NCBI GenBank assembly: GCA_037127315.1
Contig: JBBBDQ010000350.1
Coordinates: forward strand, 5,670,501 to 5,734,500
Direction of reading: 5' to 3'
Source of the DNA: Ascarosepion bandense
Taxonomy: Eukaryota; Mollusca; Cephalopoda; Sepiida; Sepiidae
DNA length: 64,000 bases
Below the pieces are notes generated by a model that worked only from the letters and a program-made list of their open reading frames with translations, searched no databases and had not been told where the DNA came from. This document shows positions 46,415 to 57,426 of this stretch, piece by piece. Both the position numbers and the translations under genes were made by a program. Numbering within the stretch: the stretch's first letter is position 1; the number at the start of each line of letters is the position of its first letter.

Positions 46415-46800
46415 ATTCATTTTGGCCGTTCTACGCTCCAGCCTTCTTCCAGTGATATACGCTGAAATTTCGAACTGAACTTTACTCTACGGTGGTATAT
46501 CACCGTAAGAAGACCGGAGCGTACAACGTCCAAAACACCGTGATAATGCTAATAAAGATTTTGAAAAAAAAGTCCGAGCAATGTGAATAGTCGTGAATAT
46601 GGCAATAAAGATTAGGACAGTCTGAACGATGTAAATAATGTAAACAGTTACAATATCGTATTTCAGAAATATAAACAGGTCATGAAGAAGTTCGGAGCGT
46701 TCAACGACCGAAACGTCGTGAATTTAACAATAAAGATGAGGAAAACAGTCTGAAAGATGCAAAATTTTACATGACTATTTCAGAAATATAAACAAATGTT
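46415..46800. repeat. SINE-C palindrome with short loop and module repeats
   Basis: Left arm 46423-46468 (ggccgttctacgctccagcc, ttcttccagtgatatac) pairs with right arm 46493-46540 (gtatatcaccgtaagaagac, cggagcgtacaacgtcc). Then module copies with gtaaata..acagt and a second arm-like block at 46688-46740. Confidence 0.7.
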
Positions 46801-46811
46801 TGTATTAAGCT

Positions 46812-47142
46812 ATGAATCTTCTTCTACGCGCCGTGTCCCTTAACTGCTCATGACCCTCCACATCTCCTTATCCGTATAGCTCATCACAAGCTTTCACCTG
46901 TTACCCCTCCCAAACCACACTCTCATTTACTCAGACCCGTTAAGTATATTACGTGTTGCTTTTCTCTCTCTCTCTTTCTCTCTATCTGACCTGTGATTGT
47001 CAGATTCTCCAAGCCCTCCTTCCTTATTACATGTCCGAGGAACTTTAGCTGCCTTTCTTGAGGTTAAGTTTTTTTTTTTCGTTTCTATCCTCTCCAGAAC
47101 ATTGTCGTTGCTCAGATGTTCGTATCCTCAGCATTCTTATCA
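46812..47142 (-). pseudogene. RTE-type LINE, 3' end
   Basis: Complement of the family 3' end: cttcttctacgcgccgtgtc, agattctccaagccctcctt, atgtccgaggaactttagct, cctctccagaacattgtcgt. Confidence 0.75.
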
Positions 47143-47317
47143 ATAAGAAACTTTAATAGCGTTGTTGGTCCGTTTATAATTTCTATCTCGACTCTAAGAA
47201 TTTCACACTAACGTTTCATTTTAGAAGCAAATAACCATATTTAAAAGTTGAAAATTTATTACAATTTATACTGAATTAACATCCACACCTTTGGTGCTGT
47301 TATTAAAACGTTCCACC

Positions 47318-47935
47318 CGTGTATTGAATACTGCTGCCACATCTGATCGGGTGCCCCTGCTATTCACCCCGGGGTTCTTGACAAAATCCAACGGAGAATC
47401 TGTGATGTGATTGATACCGATTTGGCAGCTCGACTGCAGTCGCTATCTCACCGGCGTGACATGACTTCCCTGTGCTTCTTCTATAAATCCTTTCACGGCT
47501 TCTGCTCCAATGAACTTAGAACACTGGTGTCCCCCAGGTATGAATTTACACGTGCTACTAGATTAGCAATTAGGTCCCACCCTTTTACAGTGAAACCAAT
47601 AAAATGTAACCGCAATTTCTACTCTATCAGCTTCTTTTCTCGCAATTTCAACCTGTGGAATTCCCTTCCATATACTTACTTCCCCGACAGGCTACAATCT
47701 CCAGGAATTTAAATGTAAGGTCAATAGACATCTCCTATCTCACTAACTTGCATCCATTCTCTCAAGCTCTTTTTTTTCATCTACTCCACCCCAATTCTCG
47801 CTATTCTCATCTGTCTATTACCCTTCTCCTGATATTTTCTATAACTAACCCCTCTTTCTCATCACTTTCCCCTATGTAATCCCCTGCGTGACAGTGGCAG
47901 TAGATTGCTTTGCTTGGGGTGAGATTGTTAAAAAA
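47318..47935 (+). pseudogene. LINE-J 3' third, best-preserved copy
   Basis: A 101-codon frame (47407-47712) gives IDTDLAARLQSLSHRRD, SLCFFYKSFHGFCSNEL, EFTRATRLAIRSHPFTVKP and SFFSRNFNLWNSLP: the conserved jockey/CR1-type C-terminus. A frameshift at about 47690 splits the last part (NLNVRSIDISYLTNLHPF) into another frame. The 3' UTR and gtgagattgttaaaaaa tail follow. Confidence 0.85.
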
Positions 47936-48171
47936 AAAGTTGTGCGGTCCGATTTTCTTCATGGGTCCTTATATCGGGATAACTTTCAGGGAATTTCGAA
48001 CTGAACCCATTAATTAAATTAAAGGTGATAGATTATTCTTATTTAGCCCTAAATAAATCTAAGTTATTTTGGGTTTTTTTTTTTTTGCCACCGCTCTGTT
48101 ATTGTTCGTCTGTCATCGCTGAGTCTATACTACTCGACCCAGGGATTGAATTTACCTTTACCGCTTTGTTA

Positions 48172-48378
48172 TATCTTCGGTCTATTCAAGACGTACGCGA
48201 TCACGGTCCTCTACATCTCCTTATCTAAAATGGCTGTTAGCACGCTTTCTCCTGTTACTCTACCAAAACCACGCTCTGCCATTTATTTGCTCAAGCCCAT
48301 CATGTTTGTTACGGGTTGTTTTCCCCTGCCTCTCTTTCTCTCTATCTGACCTGTGGGTATCAGATTCTCCAAGCCTGG
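48172..48378 (-). pseudogene. RTE-type LINE, 3' end fragment
   Basis: Complement: gacgtacgcgatcacggtcc, agcacgctttctcctgttac, tgggtatcagattctccaag. Confidence 0.7.
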
Positions 48379-48671
48379 TTTATGAATTTGGTAGTATAGG
48401 GGTTGCAAATTGAATCCCTGAGTCGACCTATATGTACTTAGATGTAGTGGGAAAAGGTGAACAATAATTGAGCATTATTATAATTAGGAATTAGATGAGA
48501 TATACTTAGATATGGGCAGTGGAACAAGAATATTCTATCCCCGTAAGTTAAATAAAGAGTTCAGTTCAAAATTCGCTGTAGATTGATATAGACTTAAGGA
48601 AGGATGAAGAGTACAAATACCGAAATATTGTGATAACGACAACAAAAATAAGGACAAGAGGTCTGAATGAC
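48379..48671. repeat. Diverged SINE-C-like sequence
   Basis: gaatccctgagtcgac...gatatgggcagtggaaca...accgaaatattgtgataa resembles SINE-C flank and arm; weak. Confidence 0.35.
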
Positions 48672-48972
48672 TTCTTCTAAGTACTGTGGTCCTTCAATAT
48701 GTAGGTGATCATGGCTTTCCACATCTTCCTATCTCTAGTAAATCTTAACAAGCTTTCTCCTGTTACCCATCCAAATTCAGCTCTGCCATCCATTTGCTCA
48801 AGCCCATCAAGTACGTTACGTGTTGCTTTCTCTTGTTTCTCGTTTCCTCTATCTGACCTGTGAGTATCAGATTCTCCAAGCCCTCCTTCCTCATTGCATG
48901 TCCGAGGAACTTGACCTGTCTTTTCCTGATGTTAAGTATTAGTTTTCTTTTCGTTTCCATCCTCTCCAGAAT
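48672..48972 (-). pseudogene. RTE-type LINE, 3' end fragment
   Basis: A 65-codon frame contains METKRKLILNIRKRQVKF and LGHAMRKEGLENLILTGQ, the RTE C-terminal block; truncated at both ends. Confidence 0.8.
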
Positions 48973-49723
48973 CTCATGTCACCGAATTCACGAACCAACA
49001 AAATAATTCAATCTGTTATTGTCTCTGTGGAAATAACGTTGCATTTGTTGCTTGATTCTTGATGTACGTCCTTCTAAGATGACACTTAATCTTATAAGAA
49101 CGTCAGTTTCATTACCAGCAAATCTGCAAGGATCCAAATGCATATTCTAATTTAATAATTTTATTTCCCATTGTTTTCTACTTCAATAAGGTGCAGCCCA
49201 AACCGTTTGCTGGGTCTTCATCCTCTTCACTCATTTTTGTTTTTCCTACACGGAATAAAAGAACAGATGCCAGACTTCGACTCAATGCAATAAAAACGAT
49301 GAAAGATATACAAAAGTGATCCGTTTCGGTTGTCATTCGAGTTGAGGTCTGCTGAAGACGGTCAGTTTCCTCCCCCAATACTCACTTGGTTGGCGGCTTA
49401 ACTTGTCAAATTGTATGGCATAACACCAAATCAAAATTGATGAAACTGGAGCAGACAGCCAAGGGATTATGGCCCGTGTTTTGAGCCAGGCTTATCGCTT
49501 AGCCACTGGTCACTGTTTCTGTAAATAGACATCCATTACTCAAGACACTGTTAGATAAAAAATAAAATGTTTGAGTTGTTCATGCGAAGGAGATATATCT
49601 TTTTCAAAAAAAGTATTAGCGGGAAATTAAAGTTTTCATTCTTTTTTGTTTGTTTTTTTTTCTTTTTGCGAAAGATCTTTTGAAAATTTTCTCATGAGTT
49701 TGAAAAGTATGGTCAAAGTCATA
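48973..49723. other. No feature recognised
   Basis: A 66-codon minus frame (49178-49378) has no domain. Confidence 0.4.
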
Positions 49724-50234
49724 TCTAAACTTATTTATAAATCGAACTTTGTCTCTGTGTGTGTCTGTGTGTGTCTGTGTCTGTGTGTGTCCGCTCCCTA
49801 TCTATCCAAATATATACAGGGTGCGATGGATTATATGTTGTCTAAATGACGCTAAAATGAAAATAACACCGACATCTCATTTTAACAGAAATATTTACGA
49901 ACATATTTGCCTGGACGAGTGGTCTAATGTAAACTTATTTATAAATGGAACTTTGTGTGTGTGAGGGGGGTGTCCATTACCTATAGACTCCGAAACGGCT
50001 GAACCTATTTTCTTGAAAATTTACACAGTTGTACTATAAGTGTCTGCGAGTGTTCTTAGCTAGGTTTTGTGTCTAGGTACACCCGATAAATATCGAAAAT
50101 CGATAATCGAAAAAATCGGGTTATCGAAGGAGTGGTCCGATTTTAATCAAATTTGATACACTCATACACAAAGACATAAGAAACGATATTCAAAAGTTTC
50201 AAGATTGAAGTTCTTACAATAGTGCAGAAAATCG

Positions 50235-50288
<54 letters not shown>

Positions 50289-50672
50289 GCAAGATGTTTG
50301 TGTGTGTGTCTGTTTATCTGCCTGTGTGTCAGTATTTTTTTAGCTCTTTTATTTTAGTTTTTGCTTCGGGTTTGGCTCGAAGTAGGTATAATTGTAGTTT
50401 TTAGTCTCAGCCATGATACCATTTACTCAGAGGACTTATTTAGCCTTCAAAATCCTGTTTACGATGAAAAAACTTATTTCATATCGATACCAGGAAATCA
50501 AAATTTGACTTACATCCATTCATTTTTCTTTCAGTCTACGGTTTTGCTTTAACTGGAAGCAATTATTACTTTTTAGTCTTTCGTGCCAACGTCCAAAGAG
50601 TCTGAGCTCCAGGACCATGGAATAGTTTTAAAGCTTTCATTACACCCAAGCAACACCGGGCTATACTACTAG
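49724..50672 (+). mobile_element. Helitron Hel-2, composite copy
   Basis: Starts TCTAAACTTATTTATAAATCG (49724) and ends AACACCGGGCTATACTACTAG before T. After the first 75 bp comes the 49797-49925 segment also found at 24.8 kb, then a second Hel-2 5' end (TCTAATGTAAACTTATTT at 49923) and the usual interior with a (TA)n run (50236-50283). Confidence 0.75.
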
Positions 50673-50822
50673 TTTTCTCTTAAGTTTGAAAAGAATACTC
50701 AAAGTTATATCTTTAATTAAAGCAGATTTTAGTAGCTGTAATATTTACAGTTAAATGTCATCCGTGGCACATGCTTGGGCGATCATGTCTCGAAAGACAT
50801 GTGAATTATGTCATGTCGACTC

Positions 50823-51118
50823 GAAGTGCGTTGTGGTGCAGCGGTTATCTGCTCGGAACGAGAAATCTGAAAGCCGAGTTCGAACTCCAGTTGAATTCGT
50901 TACGCGCAAATACCCTTAGTAAAGATATTAATGCTTCTTTTCTCCCTCTAGCTATGGGTTAAATACAAAGGCAGATTAAGTTCTATCGTCTTGGTTGGCA
51001 ACCAGTCTACCGCAGGAAGTAATGGTATTCTACTGCGAGAAAATCGTCTGACCAGTCACACGTCTCATTTTAGACATGATCGCCCAAGCGTCTATCAGAT
51101 ATGACACTCAACTGACTG
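50823..51118 (+). repeat. SINE-A, full length
   Basis: Head gtgcgttgtggtgcagcggt, B-box GTTCGAACTCC, full body and tail. A short inverted piece of the 3' end (gcgatcatgtctcgaaagac) sits just upstream at 50775. Confidence 0.9.
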
Positions 51119-51268
51119 AGAGAATATTTACAGGACTCCTTTAATAGGTATAGGTAGAATCCAGAGTTTTTAATAATGATTTTCAAACAGACGCTATATA
51201 ATCTTACAATTTACTACCTGCTTCTCTTACATAATAATATACTTTAAATATATCTGTATATATTCAGA

Positions 51269-51577
51269 TATGTGCGTTGTGGTGCAGTGGATATCGGCTC
51301 GGAACGAGAAATCGGGGAACCGATTTCGAATTCCAGTTGAATTCCTTGCATTCATTCACGCGCAAATACCCATGGGAAAGGTATTAATCCGTCTCTTCCC
51401 TCCAGTTATGGGTTAAATAACAGGACAGATTGGGTTCTATAGCCTTGGTCAGCAACCAGTCTACCGCAGAAAGCAATGGCAACCTACTGCGGGATAATCT
51501 TCTGCCCAGTCAGTCATGTCTCTTTCGAGACATGATCGCCCAAGCGTGTATCGTGCATGGCACTTGACTGACTGTAT
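51269..51577 (+). repeat. SINE-A, full length, near consensus
   Basis: Head gtgcgttgtggtgcagtgga, B-box region TTTCGAATTCC, intact core and gactgactg tail. Confidence 0.9.
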
Positions 51578-51589
51578 ATATGCATGGTC

Positions 51590-52243
51590 ATCAGCAAAAA
51601 AGGAGACCAATATACCAACTGCACGTTTGAAAATCTAAAATAAAACTAAATGCTTAGGAAGTGTTTTGTCAGAAGAGGAAAAATGCGACACGAAGATCCA
51701 AAGACGCATTGGCATGACCAAAGACGCATTTCAGAAGCTAGCCAGAGTACTGAAAGACAGGAAATTCTCATTAGAAACAAAGAAAAGAGTGCTGGATTTC
51801 TATGTGATATCTGTCCTTTTGTATGGAAGTGAATGCTGGACGATCTCATCAACGATGAAGGAGAGGCTTGAGATAGCAGAAATGTGCTTTTACAGAAGGA
51901 TGCTGAGGATATCATGGGCAGAGCACGTGTGCAACGATGAGGTGTTGGAAAGGATACAAACAAGAATAAAACTGATAATAAATATCAAGAAGAGACAAAT
52001 GAGGTTCCTGGGACGCATAATGAGGAAGGAATGCCGGGAGAACTTGATACACACAGGTCGAATAAATGGAAGAAGAGACTAGGGTAAAGCAGCGTGAGAC
52101 GTACTTGTTAGGTCTGAGCAAATGGTTGACGGAACGGGGTTTGGAAGAGATACCAAGAGAAAAATTACTGAGAGCGACAAGAGAAAGAGCCAAGTGGAAG
52201 TCCATGATCGCCTACGTCCTGAAGAGACACGGCACATGAAGAA
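51590..52243 (+). pseudogene. RTE-type LINE, 3' end, well preserved
   Basis: The 138-codon frame (51666-52082) runs RIGMTKDAFQKLARVLKD, LETKKRVLDFYVISVLLYG, EMCFYRRMLRISWAEHV, CNDEVLERIQTRIKLI and MRFLGRIMRKECRENLIHTG, then a stop. The 3' end (tacgtcctgaagagacacgg, GAAGAAGAAATA) follows. It covers the domain after the RT only. It is the longest open RTE stretch here but lacks RT and endonuclease. Confidence 0.85.
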
Positions 52244-52249
52244 GAAATA

Positions 52250-52385
52250 TATATATATGTGTGTGTGTGTGTGCATCCATGTGTGTTTGCATGTATGAGT
52301 GTGGGTGTGCACCCATGTGTATGTGTGTGTACATCACTGTGTGTGTGTGTGCACCTGTGTGCGTGTGGGTGTATCCGTGTGAGTA
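52250..52385. repeat. (TA)n and GT-rich microsatellite
   Basis: TATATATA then GTGTGTGTGTG with interspersed TGCATCC and TGTGGGTG units. Confidence 0.9.
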
Positions 52386-52904
52386 GACAGGCTAGTAAGT
52401 CTTCAGACGAATGATTAAAGCATTAGACATTTCTTTTTCAACATAATCTCTTTCCCCATTAATGCTCTTACTTTGAATATCAGTCATATGAAGATAATGC
52501 AGTAAAAGAAAATCATATCAAAATGCAGGCTGGTAACTACGCGTCGGTTAAGAATTACTTTCCATAGTTTTTAATGGCTTTCTGATAATTATAAATGTAT
52601 TTTTCCTTTTTTTTTTTTTTTTACATATTCTCCAAAATTCTTGTAAGCATTATGCTACTTTAAACGGCTTGATAGACCATTTGATTAAATCCTATATATT
52701 TGCCCAATCCCTGTCTTGCTCTCTCAGTGGAATTCATGCGACCCTATTATTTACCGACAATGAACACGGAAAAGAATTTTCCTAAGGGACTATGATTTAT
52801 TTTTCCTGACAGCAGATCTGCTTATCATTATTAATTTTAAATTGGCTTTTATGTCTGCTTAAATAAAAAAATATATTTTCTCTCATTATTGCTATTTGTT
52901 CATT
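52386..52904. other. No feature recognised
   Basis: No supported gene or repeat in this stretch. Confidence 0.4.
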
Positions 52905-52978
52905 CTTCTTCTTCTTCTTCTTCTTCTTCTTCTTCCTCCTCCTCCTCTTCTTCTTCTCCCTCACGCACACCTCCTCTA

Positions 52979-53022
<44 letters not shown>
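52905..53022. repeat. (TTC)n and (TATC)n microsatellites
   Basis: TTC run with CTC variants, then TCTA units up to the MITE boundary. Confidence 0.95.
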
Positions 53023-53024
<2 letters not shown>

Positions 53025-53421
53025 CACCATACTTATTAGGCCACCCCAGTTTTTTAAAAAGAAATTATATGTTTTATACTATTTTTAGTATTTATTGCCA
53101 AATGAAAATAGAATTATTTTGTTCTTATTACTTTGTAAAATTTTACAAGGCATAGAAGCAAAGATGAACTCGTCCGAATCACCCTAAATTTTTTTTTCAT
53201 TCTTTCATTGATCAAACTGCAATTTAGGTAATTATTAAATATAGGTAATTATTAAATATTCATAAAGTCATTTGATGCACATGTTATTGTGCAATATTAC
53301 CAAAAGAACCATTTTATTTTCATTTACAATTATTCACTTGGCAATAAATACTAGAAAGAAGTATGAAATACATCATTTTCTTATAAACACTGGGGTCGCC
53401 TAATAATTATGGCCGGTAGTG
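53025..53421. mobile_element. TA-flanked MITE with long inverted termini
   Basis: Left CACCATACTTATTAGGCCACC and right complement CACTACCGGCCATAATTATTAGGCGACC, both bounded by TA (53023-53024, 53422-53423). The inverted similarity continues inward (gtatttattgcca). It is 397 bp with no transposase. Tc1/mariner-type by target. Confidence 0.85.
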
Positions 53422-53511
53422 TACGTCTGTTACTATTTATTTATCTAGCTAGCTAGCTATGTCTGTTCCTATCCCTCAGCCTGTTCAGATCTGCCTATCA
53501 CCCCGTTTACA

Positions 53512-53612
53512 TCCATCCATCCATCCATCCATCCATCCATCCATCCATACATACATACATACATACATACATCTATCTATCTATCTATCTATCTATCTAT
53601 TTCGGCCTTTAC

Positions 53613-53699
<87 letters not shown>

Positions 53700-53700
53700 G
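53512..53700. repeat. (CATC)n(CATA)n(TATC)n microsatellite
   Basis: Successive tetranucleotide runs leading into SINE-B. Confidence 0.95.
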
Positions 53701-53836
53701 GGTACCTCGGTGTGGTGTAATGGTTAGCAAGCATGTCTTGCTAAAACCAGTTACAACAGAGTAGTGAGTTCGAATCTCACTGGGTGTCCCGTACTTTCGG
53801 CTTTGTGCCACATCTAAACGGCGCTTAGAAAATTAC

Positions 53837-53871
<35 letters not shown>
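53700..53871 (+). repeat. SINE-B, full length, with (TATC)n tail
   Basis: Head ggtacctcggtgtggtgtaa, tggttagcaagcatgtcttg, B-box GTTCGAATCTCACTGG; short body ctttgtgccacatctaaacg, cgcttagaaaatta; tail of TATC units. The CTAT run before it suggests insertion into, or slippage around, the same repeat. Confidence 0.85.
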
Positions 53872-53913
53872 AGTTAATATTTATCCGTCCATGTCTAATA
53901 TATTAATCACACA

Positions 53914-54230
53914 GTGAGTCAGTTAAGTTCCATACGTGATACACGCTTTGGGCGATCATGTCTCGAAAGTGACTGCGTAGAAGATTATCCCGCAGTAGGT
54001 TGCCATTGCTTTTTGCGGTAGACTGGTTGCCAGCCAAGACTATAGAATCCAATCTGTCCTATTAATGCATCTCTTCCCTCCAAAACTGGAGGGAAGAGAC
54101 GGGTTAATACCTTTCCCAAGGGTATTTGTGCCTAAGTGAATGCAAGGGATTCAACTGGAATTCGAAATCGGCTCCTTGACTTGTCATTCCTAGTCGATAT
54201 TCACTACACCACAACATCCATTAAACACAC
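53914..54230 (-). repeat. SINE-A, minus strand, with small internal palindrome
   Basis: Full copy from gtgagtcagttaag to caccacaacatcca. Around 54066-54104 cttccctccaaaactggagggaag forms a hairpin not seen in other copies. Confidence 0.85.
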
Positions 54231-54292
54231 AATCAACCAAAATCACATTCTGAAAGGAGACCAGAACTGCAACTATATATTACAGTCATTAG

Positions 54293-54405
54293 GGGCTCTT
54301 CAGCGTGCTGTAATGGTTAACAAGCTCGTCATCGATTCTTACTCGGTGTCCCTTATTTTCGGCTTTGTGCCACAACTAAGCAACACTTAGAAAATCTCCT
54401 ATATA
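54293..54405 (+). repeat. SINE-B copy
   Basis: ctcttcagcgtgctgtaatg, gttaacaagctcgtcatcga, cggctttgtgccacaactaa, cttagaaaatctcc; the B-box region is partly deleted. Confidence 0.75.
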
Positions 54406-54433
54406 TTAGTCATTGGAGCATTAGACTTATTAA

Positions 54434-54575
54434 TGGGTACCTCGACATGGTCTAATAGTTAGCAAGCTTGTCTCGCTTGAATCATTAATAACTGAGCAGT
54501 GAGTGCGATCCTCACTGAGTGCTCCATACTTTTGGCCTTATGCCACATCTAAGCTGCGCTTAGAAAATCACTAGA
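54434..54575 (+). repeat. SINE-B copy
   Basis: gggtacctcgacatggtcta, atagttagcaagcttgtctc, gatcctcactgagtgctcc, ttatgccacatctaagctgc, cttagaaaatcact. Confidence 0.8.
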
Positions 54576-54582
54576 CTCATTA

Positions 54583-54768
54583 ATGAGGGTCATTATACAA
54601 AGAAAGCGGGTGGCTACATTTTTTTACTGGAGGGGTAGAGACGAGATGTGTAGAAGAAAAGAGGGAGTTGCGTTTGCAGTGAAGACCTCGATAGTAGCAA
54701 GGCTTGAGAAGTTTGCCTGTCGAGTGAATGATCGCATTAAGTTTATGTGGCTTCTATTGGGAAAATAA
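54583..54768 (+). pseudogene. RTE-type endonuclease-domain fragment
   Basis: Frame contains EGVAFAVKTSIVARLEKF and RVNDRIKFMWLLLGK, matching the middle of the apurinic-like endonuclease domain of RTE LINEs (G-V-G-F-A-I-K..., N-x-R-I/L-M-x-x-R-L-P-L). Only about 60 residues; no catalytic His/Asp motifs in the piece. Confidence 0.65.
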
Positions 54769-55030
54769 TCATGTAAATTGTGTAAGTAGATAAACACCTA
54801 CTATACATTCTTCGTAAGATAGAAATGCTAGCTTCTATCTTGCTACGAAAAATCTTGTTTCGAATATCTCCCCGGGTCCGACAAAATTCATTATTTATTA
54901 GTGACGTTAATGCATGGTTGGAAAGAGGTGACATTAACACAAGGAGGGTTGATATTACGTAAGAAACAGCTGTAAGAATGGTATATTTCTGTTGCAGATG
55001 TCTGTCGTGATGGAATTGTGCATCTGAAAT
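54769..55030. other. No feature recognised
   Basis: No supported gene or repeat in this stretch. Confidence 0.4.
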
Positions 55031-55033
55031 TCT

Positions 55034-55665
55034 CTATTGTCTTCATCTTTAATGCCATTTGTACGACGTTTCGGTCGTTGTACGCTCCAGCCTTCTTCAG
55101 GTGCTAGGAATTTCAAACCAAAACCTTTATTACAATCACTGGGGTATATTATTCTCATTCCCTGCGTAAAGCCTCGATTGGAAGTCATGAGTTATCTCCC
55201 TCTAACCATGCAAGTTACTTGTCCACCGCTGCTGTGGCCTGGTATTGAACTCACAACTCTAAGAGTCAAGTCAAGAACTAAGCAACGTCTATATTCACTG
55301 GGCCATGTGTCCTTAATTCCTATCACCTGAAGAAGGCCAGAGCGTACAACGGCCGAAACGTCGTACAAATGGTAACAAGGATGAGGACAATAGTCCGAAT
55401 AATGTCAATACTGTAAATAGTAACTCATCTCAGAAATATAAACAAATAGAATGATCTATTATTAAACGTCGTACAAATGGCAACAAAGATGAGGACAATA
55501 GTCTGAATAATGTAAATACTGTAAATACTACTTCATCTCAGAAACATAGACAAATAGAATGATCTATTATTAAGCATCGTACAAATGGCAACAAAGATGA
55601 GGACAATAGTCTGAATAATGTAAATACTGTAAATACTACCTCATCTCAGAAATATAGACAAATAC
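55034..55665. repeat. SINE-C palindromic element with 108-bp tandem modules
   Basis: Left arm 55034-55115 (gtacgacgtttcggtcgttg, tacgctccagccttcttcag) is the inverted complement of 55310-55397. Between them, on the minus strand, is a tRNA-like core (55243-55312: acatggcccagtgaatata, GTGAGTTCAATACC). To the right the module starting CGTACAAATGG repeats at 55362, 55470 and 55578, exactly 108 bp apart. Confidence 0.85.
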
Positions 55666-55852
55666 TCAAATTCTCTGTTACAACAGAAGAATGTAAAAGC
55701 ACATGGATCCTGGCTCAAGATAATGGCACCTTAAAGATGTCGTTCTGTCAAGAAAGAGGAGTCTGTCTGACTTGTATAAACTTGGTACAGTACGTCAAAT
55801 AAAGTGCTGGACTAATCAGTGTCTATATTTCTTTATACATTCTAGATGAGTT

Positions 55853-56115
55853 AGTCAGTCAATTAAGTGCCATACGTGATACACGCTTGGGCAATCATGT
55901 CTCGAAAAAGATATGACTGACTGGGCAAAAGATTCTTCCGTATTAGTTTGCCATTTTTTCTACGGTAGTCTGATTGCCAACCAAGGCTACAGAACCCCAT
56001 CTATCCTGCTCTTTAACCTATAGCTGGAGGGAGAATAGGTAAATTAATACTTTTTCCAAAGGTATTTACGCGTAAGTGAATGCAACAAATTCAACCAGAA
56101 TTCGAACTCAGCTCA
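55853..56115 (-). repeat. SINE-A, minus strand
   Basis: gttagtcagtcaattaagtg to gaattcgaactcagctc; head end missing. Confidence 0.85.
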
Positions 56116-56556
56116 TATTGTTCGGACTGTCGTCCTCATCTTTATTGCTATATTCATATTAACGACGTTTTGGCCGTTGTACGCTGCGGCGTTCTTCAGG
56201 TGATTGAAATTTCGAACTGTACCCTTTTTTATGAAAGACACATGGCCCAGTGGATAAAAGCATTGGTTAGATCGAGTGACTTGACCCAGAGTCGTGAGTT
56301 TAATAGCTGACTACAACAGCGGTGAACAAATATCTTAGAGAGTTGAGCTAAAAAGAGAAAACTTAAATATCTGGAAGTAGCGTGACTCATGGAACGAGAA
56401 CAATATACTCCATGGATCGAAATAAACGGTTTGGTTCGAAAATTTAATTATCTGAAGAAGGCCAGAGCGTACAACGGCCGAAACGTCGGGAATATGAATA
56501 TGGCAATAAAAATGAAGACAACAGTCTGAGCAATGTAAATGATGTAATCAGTGCTT
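56116..56556. repeat. SINE-C palindromic element, second full copy
   Basis: Left arm 56120-56222 (gtcctcatctttattgcta, ttggccgttgtacgctg) and right arm 56450-56535 (ctgaagaaggccagagcgta, acggccgaaacgtcggg) are inverted. The core is on the plus strand here: acatggcccagtggataaaa, TCGTGAGTTTAATAGC. Confidence 0.85.
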
Positions 56557-56572
56557 AGTACAAATAAATGTC

Positions 56573-56862
56573 TGGTTTGTCCAAGCAGTTAAGTGCTATC
56601 CATTAAAAAACGTTTGTGCGATCATGTCTCTTTCGATCCATGACAGACTAGACAGAAGATTTTCCGCAGTAGGTTGCTATTTCTGTCTGTGATAGACTAG
56701 TTGCTACTAAGGTTATAGAACTAAATTTGTCCTGCTATTTAACTCATAGCAGGAGTGTGAAGAGATGGATTTCAAATGGCATTTGTGCGCAAGTGAATGC
56801 AACGAATTTACGAAATCTTCGATTTCTCATTCCGAGCTGATTACATCACAACACATATCCAG
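56573..56862 (-). repeat. SINE-A, minus strand, diverged
   Basis: gatcatgtctctttcgatcc, gattttccgcagtaggttgc, gtcctgctatttaactcata, cacaacacata. Confidence 0.8.
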
Positions 56863-57426
56863 GTTCGTTACTCAATTTTAGACGTTAATTAATTTTAACT
56901 TTAATCTTGTACTCAAAATTCAAGTAAAATACTAAGTTAATATTACTCAGATTTCAACTCTTACGTAAAACTTAAGAGAGGTTTTAATAATGTAGTACCT
57001 CGCTTGGCTTGGAAGGGGTCTACTGGTTTTGTTCGGCAATCTTCTTGGCGATGATATCTCGATAAAAGCACAGAGTCACTCGTGCCGTGAATAAGTTAAA
57101 AGTTTGCTTATACCTTTGTGGCACTGTGCAGTTGCAAAAAAAAAAATTATTAATTTGTTAAAACATCGTATGTCTGTGTGTGTGTCCATAATTGCACATA
57201 GGTGTGTGTATGTATGCGCGTATGTATACATATGGGTGTGATAAGAAGACAGCAAGGTCAAAAAGACTGTAGTTTTATTTAGACAACAAATAAATATGAT
57301 TCTAGTACCAAAGCTCTCCAAGTTTAAGTTACACGTATCAGATTCAAAGGTTTTATGACTATTGTTAGAACGAGGGTTGACACTGATCAGATTACGGGTG
57401 TCTTTAATATAAATTTACTTTCATTT
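56863..57426. other. No feature recognised
   Basis: A short GT-rich tract lies at about 57170-57235; otherwise nothing assigned. Confidence 0.4.
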
